From assembly GCA_032622095.1 (NCBI GenBank), contig CP136061.1, forward strand, positions 94,547,345-94,611,344: a stretch of DNA of 64,000 nt. The letters are read 5' to 3'. Positions 22,285-33,714 of the stretch are shown piece by piece; within the stretch, counting starts at the first letter, position 1, and each line of letters opens with the position of its first letter. Under the pieces are notes generated by a model. The model had not been told where the DNA came from and ran no database searches. It worked only from the letters and a program-made list of their open reading frames with translations. Source of the stretch: Siphonodentalium dalli (taxonomy: Eukaryota > Mollusca > Scaphopoda > Gadilida > Siphonodentaliidae). The translations under genes and the position numbers were made by a program.

Positions 22285-22621
22285 ATGGTATATAATATTG
22301 GATATATTTCATATAATGTGATCTGGGGGTTCATGGTATATAATATTGGATATATTTCATATAATGTGATCTGGGGGTTCATGGTATATAATATTGGATA
22401 TATTTCATATAATGTGATCTGGGGGTTCATGGTATATAATATTGGATATATTTCATATAATGTGATCTGGGGGTTCATGGTATATAATATTGGATATATT
22501 TCATATAATGTGATCTGGGGGTTCATGGTATATAATATTGGATATATTTCATATAATGTGATCTGGGGGTTCATGGTATATAATATTGGATATATTTCAT
22601 ATAATGTGATCTGGGGGTTCG
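22285..22621. repeat. 48-bp minisatellite, seven units
   Basis: Seven essentially identical 48-bp units (ATGGTATATAATATTGGATA ... GATCTGGGGGTTC). Because 48 is divisible by three, both strands are open through the array, giving artefact frames. The unit is a segment of family B, which ends right after the array (AATTAAGTGGGCC, TTAA at 22637-22640). Confidence 0.95.
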
Positions 22622-22829
22622 AAAATTAAGTGGGCCTTAAAAGGCCATAAAAATAATATAAAATATAAATTTTCTCAGGCAATTATATGGAGGAAATTTG
22701 ATGAATGAGGGAGGGAGACTTTAAATTGTCTTTTTTCCAAGATTTCTGGAAAGTAACGCACATATGGATAATTTATGGAATAAAATCCCAAAATGTTAGA
22801 GGCAATCTATCCTCCAATCGATGAAGTCA

Positions 22830-23060
22830 AAATGCATGGTCAACCTAGAACATATTGGTTACCAATGCGATTTTGGTGTCAAAACATCTGCAAAGATCCA
22901 TGAAATAACATATAAAAAATACACTTGGAAAACGTTTCTAATTCAAAATGGCGTCCAGCATGGTTCTGGATATACCAGGCCTCAGCTCACAAGGCGACTC
23001 GGGCGAGATTGTCGCCTTACTGTCGCTGACTTCGCCCTATCGTCGCTCTAAGGCGAAATC
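22830..23060. repeat. Family F repeat and an AAGGCGAC palindrome
   Basis: 22840-22975 matches the F repeats at 4500-4690. 22992-23075 contains AAGGCGACTCGGGCGAGATT and several copies of the complementary GTCGCCTT motif. Confidence 0.5.
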
Positions 23061-24240
23061 GAAGTCGCCTTCAATTTTTAATAGTGGGAATTTTTTTTTT
23101 TTTTTTTTTCCTTAATTTTTTTTCTAGTTTTTTTACCGGACATGTCTGGACATGTCCGTATATAGATGAATTGTGGCGGCCATCCCAAAAAGAAACAGAC
23201 GATGCAGAGCCAAAGACCCAAGTGTTTAAAATAAAAAAAATAAAATATGACCTATTGTTTTGTGTTGTTATTCCGTCGCCTTTGTTCCCTTTGCGGTAAT
23301 GAATGTTAATCACGAATGTTTTGACACGCTGAAAACACGATGAGATGTTCCCATCTGTGTTGTTACTGACCATCGTGAGTGTCACAAATAAATGTTTTAA
23401 TTAACTTAAAAGACCGCCGTCCCGCTTTTCAGATTTAAAACAATTACGACATTATCAGAGTATGTACCAGGCGCTTCGGAAGTTCGTTTCGGTAACGCGT
23501 CGGACTTTTTGAAGAGACCGCGTCGGACTTTTTGAAGAGACCGACTTCCGTAAATAAAATAATGTCAAGTTTATTGCTTTAATCGGATTATACCAGTGAT
23601 GTTGGCATTAATTAAGGGAGGCCATTAATTAATAAAAGCTTTTGCAACTCCTTTGTTAGTTAGTCCTTATTGTTTATTTTAGCGGACACCCACATTACAG
23701 CCGTGACCAAATTAAACTTAAAAAGTTACATGCATCATGATTAAGAGTCAGACTGTACAAACGTATCTTCCAAGCTGCAGTCTGGGAAATAATACTACTT
23801 TCATTTAGTTAAAAAAGTAACTATTACTGTAACTTGGTAATTGTCTTGCTTAAATGATAGCTACACAAAACATTTCCAAAATTTTTAAATGTATAATAAC
23901 AATTAATTAAACTAATTTCAGATAAAGTCAATTTTTTTTAGTTTTATTTGTTATTTTATCTTTTTAAATTTTTTATTGTCAGATGTTATAAAATAAAGCG
24001 ATATTTGAAAATTGTCAATTTTTGGTAGTCTCCCCACCCTGAAGTCTCCCTAAATTTCCTGGAGGGAGACTTCAAGTCTCCCTGTTCTGGACCCCTAGGC
24101 TGAGGCCTGGGATATACTGCCTTAAATACGAGAATAACATGAATTACATCTGTGTATGGAAATGGTGCAATTACAGGAGAACTGCATAGAGTCACTCAAC
24201 AGAGAACCGCCAAACAAGGACCACCCGGGTAGATACCATA
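23060..24240. other. Intron with poly-T tract and a 23-bp direct repeat
   Basis: A poly-T run at 23092-23112, a ACATGTCTGGACATGT palindrome near 23145, and two adjacent copies of a 23-bp unit containing GTCGGACTTTTTGAAGAGAC at about 23496-23541. Nothing else recognised. Confidence 0.5.
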
Positions 24241-24249
24241 GCCTGAGTC

Positions 24250-24690
24250 TAGTGTGCCTGTCATTTGCAGAATGAGGTCCTCAGAGGGTAAAGTTAGTGA
24301 CACTATTCCACATAGCGGGTTAGCAACACTAAATTCACTCTCTGGGGACCTCATTCTGCTTAGGCCTCATCTTCTCTGGAAAATTTCTTTATTATCAAAA
24401 TTCTATAGAAACTTAGATTCTATTTCATATTTAGTTTAGTTTCTCTACATCCCCAAATTGGCAGTAGACACAATGCATAATCGAGGTTCCCAATGGGTGC
24501 ACATCCCAATATTCACCATTTTGAAACTTCAATCTGAGTCCATGTCTCCAATAGCAGATGAAGCATAATCAGAATGAGGTGCCCAGATGTTGAATTTGGT
24601 GATGCTAGCCCACTATGCGGGAGAGTGTCACTAAATTCACCCTCTGGGCACCTCATTCCGCAAATGACAGGCACACTAAATTCAGACTTG
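24250..24690. mobile_element. Longer family E relative
   Basis: Two GAATGAGG palindromes (about 24268-24358 and 24572-24662) are bounded by GTGTGCCTGTCATTTGCAG and its complement and separated by about 210 bp not found in the short MITEs. Related internal sequence occurs at 31180-31500, 36230-36497 and 47210-47600, so a longer relative existed. Confidence 0.65.
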
Positions 24691-24985
24691 AACCATAGAG
24701 AGAACCCGGACCGAGAACCACCTTGATTTTAGACACCCTCATCGAAAGGATTACCACCCTGAACATGACCTTGAGTTAAGAGGTCAAAATCAATCTCAAC
24801 CAATCAGAAACCTGAACCATCCCAACATACCATATAAGGAGAACCAGATCACAACACATAGTCCTGAAGAAGTTTTACATATTAACAAAACAAAACAAAA
24901 AGTAGGCAAGTTGAGGATAGTCCATAGATGGGCTTTCCATGGAGAAATGTCAGTTTCTCGTTTCCTTTTTTACTTTAATTTTATG

Positions 24986-25171
24986 CAGTGAAGCCCTAAT
25001 TAATCGACTCCTTAACCACAGCAGAATTATTGGTAACTTTTCAGGATTTAGTCTCAAGCTCTCAGTGAGAGCTTTCCGATGAATGGCAACAAGCCATATT
25101 TCCGACTAAATCCTGAAAAGTTACCCGTAATTCTGCTGTGGTTAAGGAGTCAATTATTTAGGGCATTACTG
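24986..25171. mobile_element. Family A foldback MITE
   Basis: CAGTGAAGCCCTAATTAATC / TTAGGGCATTACTG. The left TA flank has changed to TG. It lies next to EGF exon 14. Confidence 0.75.
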
Positions 25172-25189
25172 TAGTAGAAGAAAACTTAC

Positions 25190-25300
25190 CCAAGTCACAA
25201 TTTTGACCATAATATCCAACATTACATGTGCACTGATAACCTCCTACTAAATCAGTACATGTACCCTGTTGACATGGATTTGATTGACATTCGTTAGTTT
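25190..25300 (-). CDS. EGF exon 14
   Basis: The acceptor CTTTTCAG precedes AAACTAACGAATG (ETNEC) and the donor is GTAAGT. The exon is 111 bp, phase 1-1, with CTDLVGGYQC and CNVGYYGQNC. A foldback MITE ends 19 bp from the donor side, and an 8-bp-TSD element lies 30 bp upstream of the acceptor. Confidence 0.88.
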
Positions 25301-25337
25301 CTGAAAAGAAGAAAGGGAGGTAATATTAACATACGAC

Positions 25338-26068
25338 TAGGGCCCTTAGATTCGGGTGTTTTAATTTCGAATTGAATCTCGAATCGAATCAAGCAAACGA
25401 TTTGAAATCGAATCGAATCTCGAATCGAATCATTGTTACTGAGCTAAATGAGCATATAGAACTTCAAAGACACACCTAAAATTGACTGGTGAAAACCGCC
25501 TGGTGATCGTCGATGTAGTGCGATATGCGCAGATTATGCGCTTATCTACACACCTCTATGCATCTTCTGTGCCTAAGCAATCGTTGAGTACAGATAAGAG
25601 CATACATGCATGAGAGAACCAATGTCAACGTAAATACGGGCCTGTTTCTTTTCGTTGAATAGCACAGTATTTTTCGCTTCTCTTGCGATGAGTGTGTTGT
25701 CTGTCGCTTGAACTGACCTACTTACCGGACAAGGTTTACAAAATACTCAGGAATTAGAGACTAGCACACATATGGCAATATTGTTGTTCACTTATGTCAT
25801 TCTTGCAGATTGGGTCAATTAGTTATAGATTAGTTGGCGATAACATTACATGTCCTGTCATCGGACTTAACGGTACGTGCGTATGCTTAAGTCATTTACT
25901 ACTTTATTATAGTGAATTTTCTTTTCTGGTAAGAGCATTGTGGTCTGTAGAAAGCACGGATATACACCTGTCACCAAAGATTCGACGAAATCCGAATCAT
26001 GGTAGCCGATTTCGAATCGAATCGAATCAGACGAACGATTTTGAATCGCATCGATTTGCAGGGCCCTA
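25338..26068. mobile_element. hAT-like element with GGGCCC ends, 731 bp
   Basis: TAGGGCCC / GGGCCCTA termini and a perfect 8-bp duplication CATACGAC (25330-25337, 26069-26076). Sub-terminal runs of AATCGAATCGAATC occur at both ends. No transposase frame. Confidence 0.85.
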
Positions 26069-26096
26069 CATACGACCACAGCAATTTTGTTAGTTG

Positions 26097-26290
26097 ATTT
26101 AATCCTTCCATGACTGGAGCTTCCTGAAATTTTGCGAAAACCGTGTGCCAATGCATTATCATATATGTGAGTCTCCCATAGGGAGCCTCGCATATAGACG
26201 AGAATACATTTGCCAAATAATAACCTTGTACTTGTAAGCCAGTGCATTTTCTTATATATGTGAGGCTCCCAAATTGGCTTGTTGGCCAAT
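26097..26290. mobile_element. Family D' element, partial
   Basis: Starts TTTAATCCTTCCATGACTGG, followed by a GCCAATGCATTATC hairpin and half of a second one. Confidence 0.55.
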
Positions 26291-26399
26291 CCTCTTATGA
26301 ACATTTTATAATTATATGTCATGTATGTATTGTTTGTAATTTTGTTCTGTTTAATTCAAATAAAATATTCTTTAAACTAAGTCTAATATATTCACTTAA

Positions 26400-26868
26400 A
26401 GGTACTCAACCCGATAAAACTCCTCTCAATTACTATTTCAATGGCTTCGGGGGTCAAAAATATTTGATTCGAGTCGAGGAAGTCACCCATCAAAGCTCAG
26501 ATTTGTTAGATATCGATTTTAGAAATCTATTATTTTTCATTATCGGGAATACTATCTGGCCCAGAACTCAGTCAAAATTGCGTTAAAATTACCACTTGAT
26601 TTTAGAGTTATTCATCCTTGTCTGTTTGAATAGATTTGGAGTACACATCCAGAGCAGATTACGGCAGTTATTGGTACTCATCTCGAGAACATAACAAATT
26701 TCAAAAATCAATATCTAATAACTCTGAGCTTTGTTTGATGGGTTCCTCGACTCGAATCAAATATTTTTTACCCCCAAAGCCAAAGAAATAGTAATATAGG
26801 ACCCTCTGATCGGATTGTTGTTGTTGGAATCTGTTGAGATGGGGACCCTCTTTACGGGTTGAGTACCT
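26400..26868. mobile_element. Family C TTAA element, full length
   Basis: AGGTACTCAACCCGAT at the left and GGGTTGAGTACCT at the right with TTAA on both sides (26396-26399, 26869-26872). The left and right thirds form an inverted pair. Confidence 0.85.
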
Positions 26869-27091
26869 TTAAACAATATTTTTTGTGAAAAAAATAAATA
26901 AAACAGACACATTTATACTATATTTAAATAATTCTCATTTTCCCATGTTATTATGACTGATAGAACGGGAAAATGGGACACTCGCATATCAAAGAGAATG
27001 CACTGGCACAGGATCTTTATTGTCGCACAACCGCTAGTTTGTTCAATTAAATAAAGTAATATCAACCTACATTTTAGTATTATACAAGCTA

Positions 27092-27230
27092 CAGTAATGC
27101 TCTAAGTAATCGACTTCTTAACCACAGCAGAATTATGGGTAAATTTTCAGGATTTAGTCGGAAATATGGCTTGTTGCCATTCATCGGAAAGCTCTCGTGG
27201 TTAAAAAGTCGATTACTTAGAGCATTACTG
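27092..27230. mobile_element. Family A MITE, one arm shortened
   Basis: CAGTAATGCTCTAAGTAATC / TTAGAGCATTACTG with TA flanks. Confidence 0.8.
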
Positions 27231-27479
27231 TACAATCTTCAGATTTTGTCACCTCATAATAACCACTTTAACTTTGCCTGTCTGAAAAATTAGAGCAAAA
27301 TCAGTTAGAGTAGAGATATCGAATTCACGTAAAAACAAACATTAGCAGGGATGGTGGATTGGGGAGATGTGGGGTGTCGATGCAGAAACTTTGCAGGTTG
27401 AGTATACCCCTAGCTTGCTCTTCAGTGCTTCCGCCCCTTGAATATTAAACAGAAATATTGTTTTTAACCATCTCTAAAC

Positions 27480-27655
27480 TGAATGGATTAATAAAGTATA
27501 CTTTGGAATGGTCTATTATTCATCTAGAAATAAGGACCTATGGTCTTTTGTTGAACATATTATCTGAACATTTCCTGAGGGATAACTACTCATCAATGAG
27601 TATTTAGTATAGAAAGAGTGCAAGATGATAAACAATGCCTTGTGATCAACAAGAA
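27480..27655. repeat. Family K dispersed repeat
   Basis: Shares AGTATACTTTGGAATGGTC and GAACATTTCCTGAGGGA with copies near 4.3, 36.7, 41.2, 44.8, 45.7 and 58.7 kb. Ends 17 bp from the donor of EGF exon 13. Confidence 0.6.
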
Positions 27656-27671
27656 AGGGTGAAGATCTTAC

Positions 27672-27782
27672 CGATATCACAATTTTGACCATAATATCCC
27701 AAGTCACATGAACATTGATAACTTCCTACGAAATCTGTACACGTTCCATGTACACATGGATTTGGTTGACAGTCATTTGTAC
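27672..27782 (-). CDS. EGF exon 13
   Basis: The acceptor TTTTTTCAG precedes GTACAAATGAC (GTNDC) and the donor is GTAAGA. The exon is 111 bp, phase 1-1, with CTDFVGSYQC and CDLGYYGQNC. Confidence 0.88.
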
Positions 27783-27843
27783 CTGAAAAAAGAGAGGTGA
27801 CCTTAATATAATGATAACACTGATAACTTTAATCAAATCTATA

Positions 27844-28084
27844 CAGTAATGCCCTAAATAATCGACACCTTAACCTCAGCAGAATTATGGGTAACTTTTC
27901 AGGATTTAGTCAGAAATATGGCTCGTTGCAATTCATCGGAAAGCTCTCACTGAGAGATTTCCGATGAATGGCAACAAGCCATATTTCTGACTAAATCCTG
28001 AAAAGTTACCCATAATTCTGCTGTGGTTAAGGAGTTGATTATTCTTTCTTTAAAAAACTTCCTTAATTATTTAGTGCATTACTG
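27844..28084. mobile_element. Family A MITE
   Basis: CAGTAATGCCCTAAATAATC left end, TTAGTGCATTACTG right end, TA flanks, and a short insertion in the right arm near 28045. Confidence 0.8.
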
Positions 28085-28281
28085 TACACATGCATTTGAT
28101 TGACAGCTCTTACTGAAAATATGTTTTTCCTTAGTCTTCACATAGTATTAGGGTAGGGTTCCAGTGAGGGTTCCGCAAATATTTGTTGTTTCTTTCGTTA
28201 TCCAATTTGATCCCAATACTTGATTCAAATTCGGTTAAAGGCCCCTTAATTTACGAGTCATTTTTATAGTACCTTGATATA

Positions 28282-28533
28282 CAGTAATGCTCTAATTAAT
28301 CGACTTCTTAACCACAGCAGAATTATGGGTAACTTTTCAGGATTTAGTCGGAAATATGGCTTGTTGCCATTCATCGGAAAGCTCTCGGGGAGAGCTTTCC
28401 GATGAATGGCAACAAGCCATATTTCGGGGAGAGCTTTCCGATGAATGACAACAAGCCATATTTCCGACTAAATCCTGAAAAGTTACCCATAATTCTGCTG
28501 TGGTTAAGGAGTCGATTAATAAGAGCATTACTG
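28282..28533. mobile_element. Family A MITE with duplicated core
   Basis: CAGTAATGCTCTAATTAATC / AAGAGCATTACTG with TA flanks. The loop segment GAGAGCTTTCCGATGAATG is present twice in a row. Confidence 0.8.
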
Positions 28534-28544
28534 TATATTTGTAA

Positions 28545-28799
28545 TATCTGTGTCTCAGAATATGCCCATTATGGCTCCCAGAATGCAACAGAAATCAAAC
28601 TAAAAATGTACTTTCAATGGAAGGGGAATAACTTTATTTTTAAAGGTTCTCAATCTGAGCTTTGATGGGTGGGTTCCTCGACTCGAATCAAATATTTTTT
28701 ACCCCCGAAGCCAAAGAAATAACAATTTAGTGGTGCTTAATCAGATTGAGTAGCTTTAAGATAAAGTTATTCCTCCTCCATTGAAAATAATACAATTTT
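28545..28799. mobile_element. Family B fragment with nested family C
   Basis: The B hairpin (TTTCAATGGAAGGGGAATAA / TTATTCCTCCTCCATTGAAA) is split by a 112-bp family C remnant at 28644-28755 that sits exactly between two TTAA sites. Confidence 0.75.
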
Positions 28800-29756
28800 C
28801 ACTACAACAGATTAAACTTAAAGGATTAATATCCTCATGAAACAACAAAACTCTATCGGAAAGCCACCCCTATTGTGATCACAATGATCCAAGTCCCATA
28901 AAAATCGCGTAATAAATAAGCCGAGAAAAAATAAATAATACCACCACCGGTTGTCGGCTATCTCCGTCGCAAAACCTCACATGACGTCAAGCGAGGTAAA
29001 CTAATTAAAAACAGGGAATCGGAGTCGGAGTTAATTATGTCTACCTATATGGCGATGGAAAATTCGGAATCGACATCAGCGTGTGAGTGTAATGGAATTA
29101 CTGCGGGGCATATCAATAGCATTGTGTACACATGGTGAATTGTCATCGCGCGGTGAGTTATCTTCACTTGTGATTTGTCTTAAGTGCTGTTAGGAAAGTT
29201 ATTGTTTTGACAAAAACTATAGAAGGCTGATTGAGCGGGGTAGATAACACTTTCATGTAAAAAATAGAGGTTATAAAAAACGAGCCGGCATGTGAACTTT
29301 ATTCGGGTGCGTGTTCGCGATGTTGTTTTAATTTTCCGTATATATGCCGCGAGTGTCCCGTATTTACAGTCATTCATTCGTGACAATGCCATATAAATGC
29401 AGTGTTTTCGGCTGTGGCCGGTCTAGTGACTCCCAGTTAGGTATAATGCTGTATTCATTTCCAAACGATGTTCGTTTACATGACATTTGGTGGATTTCTG
29501 TGGGAAACCCGATGCGCAAAATCAGAAACCGATTACATATACCAAATAAAGAGCGTTTAATTTGACGAGTCAGTCATGGTTACGAATACATACAATTGCA
29601 GTTAAAGTGGGGAGTATGTTGATGAATAATTCACGATGACAACTATTTTAAATTGAGTCCCTTGGATCATTGTGATCACAATAGGGGTGGCTTTCCGATC
29701 GAGTTTTGTTGTTTCATGAGGATAGTAATCCTTTAAGTTTAATCTGTTTTGTAGTG
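28800..29756. mobile_element. Long-TIR DNA transposon carrying a THAP frame (P-element-like)
   Basis: About 105-bp inverted repeats (CACTACAACAGATTAAACTT ... and its near-perfect complement ending TTTGTAGTG) bound a 957-bp element. It contains a THAP-domain reading frame at 29386-29565 and upstream sequence with a TGACGTCA palindrome at 28982. THAP N-termini are typical of P-element transposases and long inverted repeats are common in such families. No clean 8-bp duplication is visible, so the exact ends are uncertain. Confidence 0.65.
29386..29565 (+). CDS. THAP-type zinc-finger N-terminus (truncated transposase?)
   Basis: The frame starts MPYKCSVFGCGRSSDSQ, the classic THAP opening with C-x4-C, and continues to YSFPND and IWWISVGNP, matching the conserved Phe-Pro and Trp positions. 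It stops after 59 codons, before the second zinc pair (C-x2-H) and the AVPTF-like box, so the zinc finger is incomplete unless a splice follows. An ATG 14 codons upstream is in frame; the inner one gives the canonical THAP start and was preferred. It is probably the remnant first exon of a P-like transposase rather than a host gene. Confidence 0.6.
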   Translation: MPYKCSVFGCGRSSDSQLGIMLYSFPNDVRLHDIWWISVGNPMRKIRNRLHIPNKERLI

Positions 29757-29759
29757 CAA

Positions 29760-31110
29760 TCAATGCATACATATGTATATTCTCTTCTTGGCAGTTGTGT
29801 GTTAATATGCTGTGGTGTCATGATAGAATAATTTGAATTGCTTGACCGATTTTGTCGCATCGTGTTACACTATCGACAGCTTTGTTCTCCATTTTTAGAT
29901 ACACAAACTTCACAAAGTGATGGGACCCCATTTCCTTCATCATGGCTCAATAAAGAGCGTTCCATATTAAGAGTTTTCCTAATATGGTACGAATAAAAAG
30001 AGTTTAATAAAGCGGAAATTGCTAAGACTTGGAAGGATATATAAAGCATGCATATCGGTAGTTCGTGTACATGTATTGACCTGTATTGGTGTATAATCAG
30101 TAAACAATCACGATGACAACTGTTCTAAGTCGAGTCCCTTTACCTTGACGCAATAAAGAGAATTAACTATTACGATATATTGCGAATAAAGAGCACTTGT
30201 ATATGTGATTACATATTAAACCGGATTATTATCCCTCCTTCAAAAAATGTTAGATATGATTGGATGTTTAAACGAACCACGGTGAACGTTTATATATTTT
30301 ATAATCCTATTGTTATGCGTAATTGACACATAGAGGTCGATTTATGATCTGGATATTCAATAGACCGCATCGCTAGAGTGCTAATTTTATAGGCCAATAA
30401 CCATGCATAGACGCAGTGAATATCCATCAGTGACAGTCGACAAGATTGTTTGGGGGTGGGGGAAGCAATATTCCGAAATATATACATGATTCATAACCAA
30501 GAAAAAATGAACTTATCATATCATATTGGTTATGAATGACTTGATTATAATTGATTAAATCCGACAGCAATAAACCAATTTTTTGTGTGTTACCGCGTTA
30601 CGATAAATTAAAACGAAACGCTCTTTATTGACACACGACTAAGGGCATCTGGAAATTGGAATGTTTACGAGATGATAATTGCCTAATAACTGTGCAAGTC
30701 TTCGCATATATATATGCAATCTTTATATGAATATATAATATAACTTAGTTTTGCATTCGCAGTGTGATAACGCGACAATCTTCTAAGGCCGCGATCGACT
30801 ACATGCAAACTTTAAAAAACGCCGTTGCGTAACTATGCGTTGTCAATGAGTTACCACGTGATCGATCACGTGCTATGCTTCTGTTTACATGTGACAATCA
30901 CGTGATTGGGCCGATGATCACGTGACTTCGTCTACAACAAAATCCTCAGCTAACTTCGGAATTTTTTTTAATCGTTATAAAAATAACGATCGGCAGCTGA
31001 ATATTATATTATATGCGCCCAATGGACATTATATATATATATTATCGGTATATTGAAAGAAAATATTATTGTTTTTTCAGGACCGTATTCCTTTAAGCAC
31101 AAAAACACAT
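29760..31110. other. Intron; recurrent AATAAAGAG motif, no gene seen
   Basis: The motif AATAAAGAG or its complement appears about five times between 29940 and 30630 (with a sixth just upstream near 29546). 30830-30930 has several ATCACGTG-type palindromes. No coding character or element ends recognised. Confidence 0.4.
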
Positions 31111-31117
31111 TGGTAAC

Positions 31118-31500
31118 TGAACAAAAACAACATGTTCACAGTTTATTACACCGGATAAGTTGATAATACAATATTTTGGAGCTATAATATGGCATATATA
31201 TGGCTATTGGAGACCTGGAATCAGATTGAAGTTCCCCAGTTGAATTTGGACACCTCGATTATGCATGCAATCTTCTGCAAATTAGGGGATATAGAAAATG
31301 AATAGAAGGGAAAAAGTAACTAAAACAATGTTAATTTGAGACTATAGACACTTCCCAGAAGATGAGGGCTAAGCAGAATGAGGTCCCCAGAGGGTGAATT
31401 TGGCGATGCTAGCCCAGTGTGTAGGGTAAGCATCACAAAATTTACCCTCTGGGGACCTCATTCTGCAAATGTCAGACACACTATATCCAGACTTGGAACG
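31118..31500. mobile_element. Family B fragment joined to longer family E relative
   Basis: 31118-31170 is family B (CAACATGTTCACAGTTTATT). 31180-31490 carries the long E internal region and one GAATGAGG palindrome, ending close to the donor of EGF exon 12. Confidence 0.6.
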
Positions 31501-31522
31501 AACCCTGTGACTGACAACTTAC

Positions 31523-31633
31523 TCAAATCACAGTTAGAACCATAATATCCTGCATCACATGTACATCTGTAACTTGCTACTAAATCCGTGCATGATCCGT
31601 GAACACATGGATTTGTTTGGCACTCATCTACTT
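31523..31633 (-). CDS. EGF exon 12
   Basis: The acceptor CTTTACAG precedes AAGTAGATGAG (EVDEC) and the donor is GTAAGT. The exon is 111 bp, phase 1-1, with six cysteines, CTDLVASYRC and CDAGYYGSNC. It is a sister of exons 13 and 14. Confidence 0.88.
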
Positions 31634-31669
31634 CTGTAAAGGAATGAGATAGAAACTTCAACATAAAGA

Positions 31670-32110
31670 AAGTGTCAATGACAATGTAGCATAACTGGAG
31701 AGTGGAGAGGGGAAAATGTCATACATTACAGTCTATGGAGTGATAAGGAATGCGGAAAGTCTAAATGTTTAAGCAATATCAGAGGTTAACACGACGATGG
31801 CTGCTGGTGCCCACTTTTTTCATTGAAAATCTTTCTAATTCGATAGCTTCCATCTAGAGGTGATCCTAAATATGCCTATAAATTTTCCAAATATTTCTCC
31901 AATGAATGTGGACTGCAGGGTGTACCAATGGATTCAAATTTGAAATCCAAGATGGCTGCTGGTGGCCATGTTATTAACAAAACTGGCTGTAGATACCAGT
32001 TGTGTGATACATTTCATGACATGTAAACGGAATCAGGGAGCTAAATGTGTTCTAGAGTCGGGGAACGAGTACACCGTGGAATGCTAAAGGTGAAGGTAAC
32101 TGAAGAATGA
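31670..32110. repeat. Single copies of the AAGATGGC repeat
   Basis: Contains AATGTAGCATAACTGGAGAG and AAATCCAAGATGGCTGCTGG, matching 62270-62420, without tandem amplification. Confidence 0.65.
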
Positions 32111-32199
32111 CGTTCACCTGATACATGTGACACGTTATTAAAGGATGACATCGCGTTTATTTGATTTGTACATCATATCTAAATAATTTAAACTGGTGA

Positions 32200-32553
32200 A
32201 TGAATGGGGGAATGGATTTTTGTGAGCGGGAAGTTTTTTTAACAAGCTGCTGTAGTTCTGGATTTGTCCAGATCAAATTTGGCTGTGGGATAGCCCTGTC
32301 GTTCACTTGGGGATTTATTTTAAAAAGTAAACACATGACCTATGATTTTTCTACCATTTTCGTGATCAACTGGTGTCAATCTAGCCGGGTAAACATCACT
32401 GATATGGCCTGCAGGCTTCAATTCAGTGAATTTGGCCGAAACGTTAACACTGTCGCCTATGGGAAACCATTTAGTTCCGTGATTCCAAACAATAGACGCT
32501 TCACAAATGACGAACGAAATAGTTCCACTTTTGAAAAATTTTCATTGTTGTAA
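32200..32553. other. Region open on both strands, unassigned
   Basis: A 117-codon plus-strand frame lies over a minus-strand stretch also free of stops for about 70 codons. Neither has a recognisable domain, and neither has splice sites in the host phase. Possibly decayed transposon coding sequence. Confidence 0.2.
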
Positions 32554-32669
32554 TAAATCATTGACCTCGTCAAACTGAATAACAATTTTTGTCATATAAA
32601 AATTTTCACTTTTTTATTGGTCGGGGTATAATTACATCATCCTTTTTTGCTACAACATAAAAAAAAATA

Positions 32670-32801
32670 CAGTAATGCCCTAAATAATCGACCCTTTAAC
32701 CACAGCAGAATCATGGGTAATTTTTCCGGATTTAGTCGGAAATATGGCTTGTTGCCATAAGTCCTCTGTGGTTAAGGAGTTGATTATCTAGGGCATTACT
32801 G
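32670..32801. mobile_element. Family A MITE, short
   Basis: CAGTAATGCCCTAAATAATC / TAGGGCATTACTG with TA flanks, inner arms lost. Confidence 0.8.
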
Positions 32802-32906
32802 TAGGTCTGGACTCATTTTGTAAATTTTGCTAAATAACATTTTCTCTTTTATATTGGTCGGGACATAATTGCATCATCCTTTTTTCCTACAACATCAACA
32901 AGAATA

Positions 32907-33095
32907 CAGTAATGCCCTAAATAATCGACTCCTTAACCACAGCATAATTATGGGTCATTTTTCATGATTTAGTCGGAAATATGGCTTGTTGCCATTCACC
33001 GGAAAGCTATCAACAAGCTATATTTCCGACTAAATCCTGAAAAATTACCCATAATTCTGCTGTGGTTAAGGAGTCGGTTATTTAGGGTATTACTG
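32907..33095. mobile_element. Family A MITE
   Basis: CAGTAATGCCCTAAATAATC left end, TTAGGGTATTACTG right end. The flanks of this copy and of 32670-32801 share the block ATCATCCTTTTTT, so the pair looks like a small tandem duplication. Confidence 0.8.
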
Positions 33096-33146
33096 TTGTT
33101 CTGGCTTGTATTCCACTAGAGGTATACAATAATAGAAAGTTATTAT

Positions 33147-33301
33147 ACAATGTTGTGTACAGTATGTGTTTTTCTTGTACGAGTCCAGGTTGTGGTGAAA
33201 AGCCAAATTGGACGAGACATGCCAGTGTCGAGTCCAATATGACTTTTCACCACAACCTGGACGAGTATAAGAAAAACTCATACTGTACACAACATTGTAT
33301 A
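33147..33301. mobile_element. Palindromic element, arms about 70 bp
   Basis: ACAATGTTGTGTACAGTATG at the left pairs with CATACTGTACACAACATTGT at the right, and inner arms CCAGGTTGTGGTGAAAAG / CTTTTCACCACAACCTGG pair too. Both strands therefore show short open frames. Confidence 0.8.
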
Positions 33302-33309
33302 ATGACATT

Positions 33310-33710
33310 TTTATTATCCATCTGTATGTTTATCCAAATTTTGGGAATAAAACTCTTGTGGTTATTTTTGGTATTTGTCGGCACTTAATTCTCGATAAAA
33401 GCCTGTATTTTGATCATCAGAAAGCATGATTTGGAAAAGTAAACATAGAAGTGAGAAAAAATTCAACACGGAAGTGAAACGTCTGCTAAAATCCACCAGT
33501 GTTGTCCAATAAAAAGTGATATTGTACAGTCGGGAGTCCAATATGACTTTCGGGAGTCCAATATGACTTTTTCCAGGACTATCACGTGGCGGCTTTTGCC
33601 CAATCGGAAATGGTGTTAGTTAAGGGATGGATAATAATATGTATTCAATGGCTGGGATTTCATTGAATACATGTGCCTAACGTCAATATGTGTGGAATAA
33701 TTTTACGGAC
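33310..33710. other. Intron, small direct repeat only
   Basis: Two adjacent copies of GGGAGTCCAATATGACTTT at 33533-33571; nothing else recognised. Confidence 0.5.
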
Positions 33711-33714
33711 ATAC

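Noticed and set aside
22285-22621. CRISPR-like array
   Set aside because: No distinct repeat/spacer structure; units are contiguous and identical, and the genome is eukaryotic.
22281-22629. Repetitive proteins MVYNIGYISYNVIWGF (plus) and MNPQITLYEIYPILYT (minus)
   Set aside because: Both are products of a 48-bp minisatellite whose length is divisible by three; being open on both strands argues against coding.
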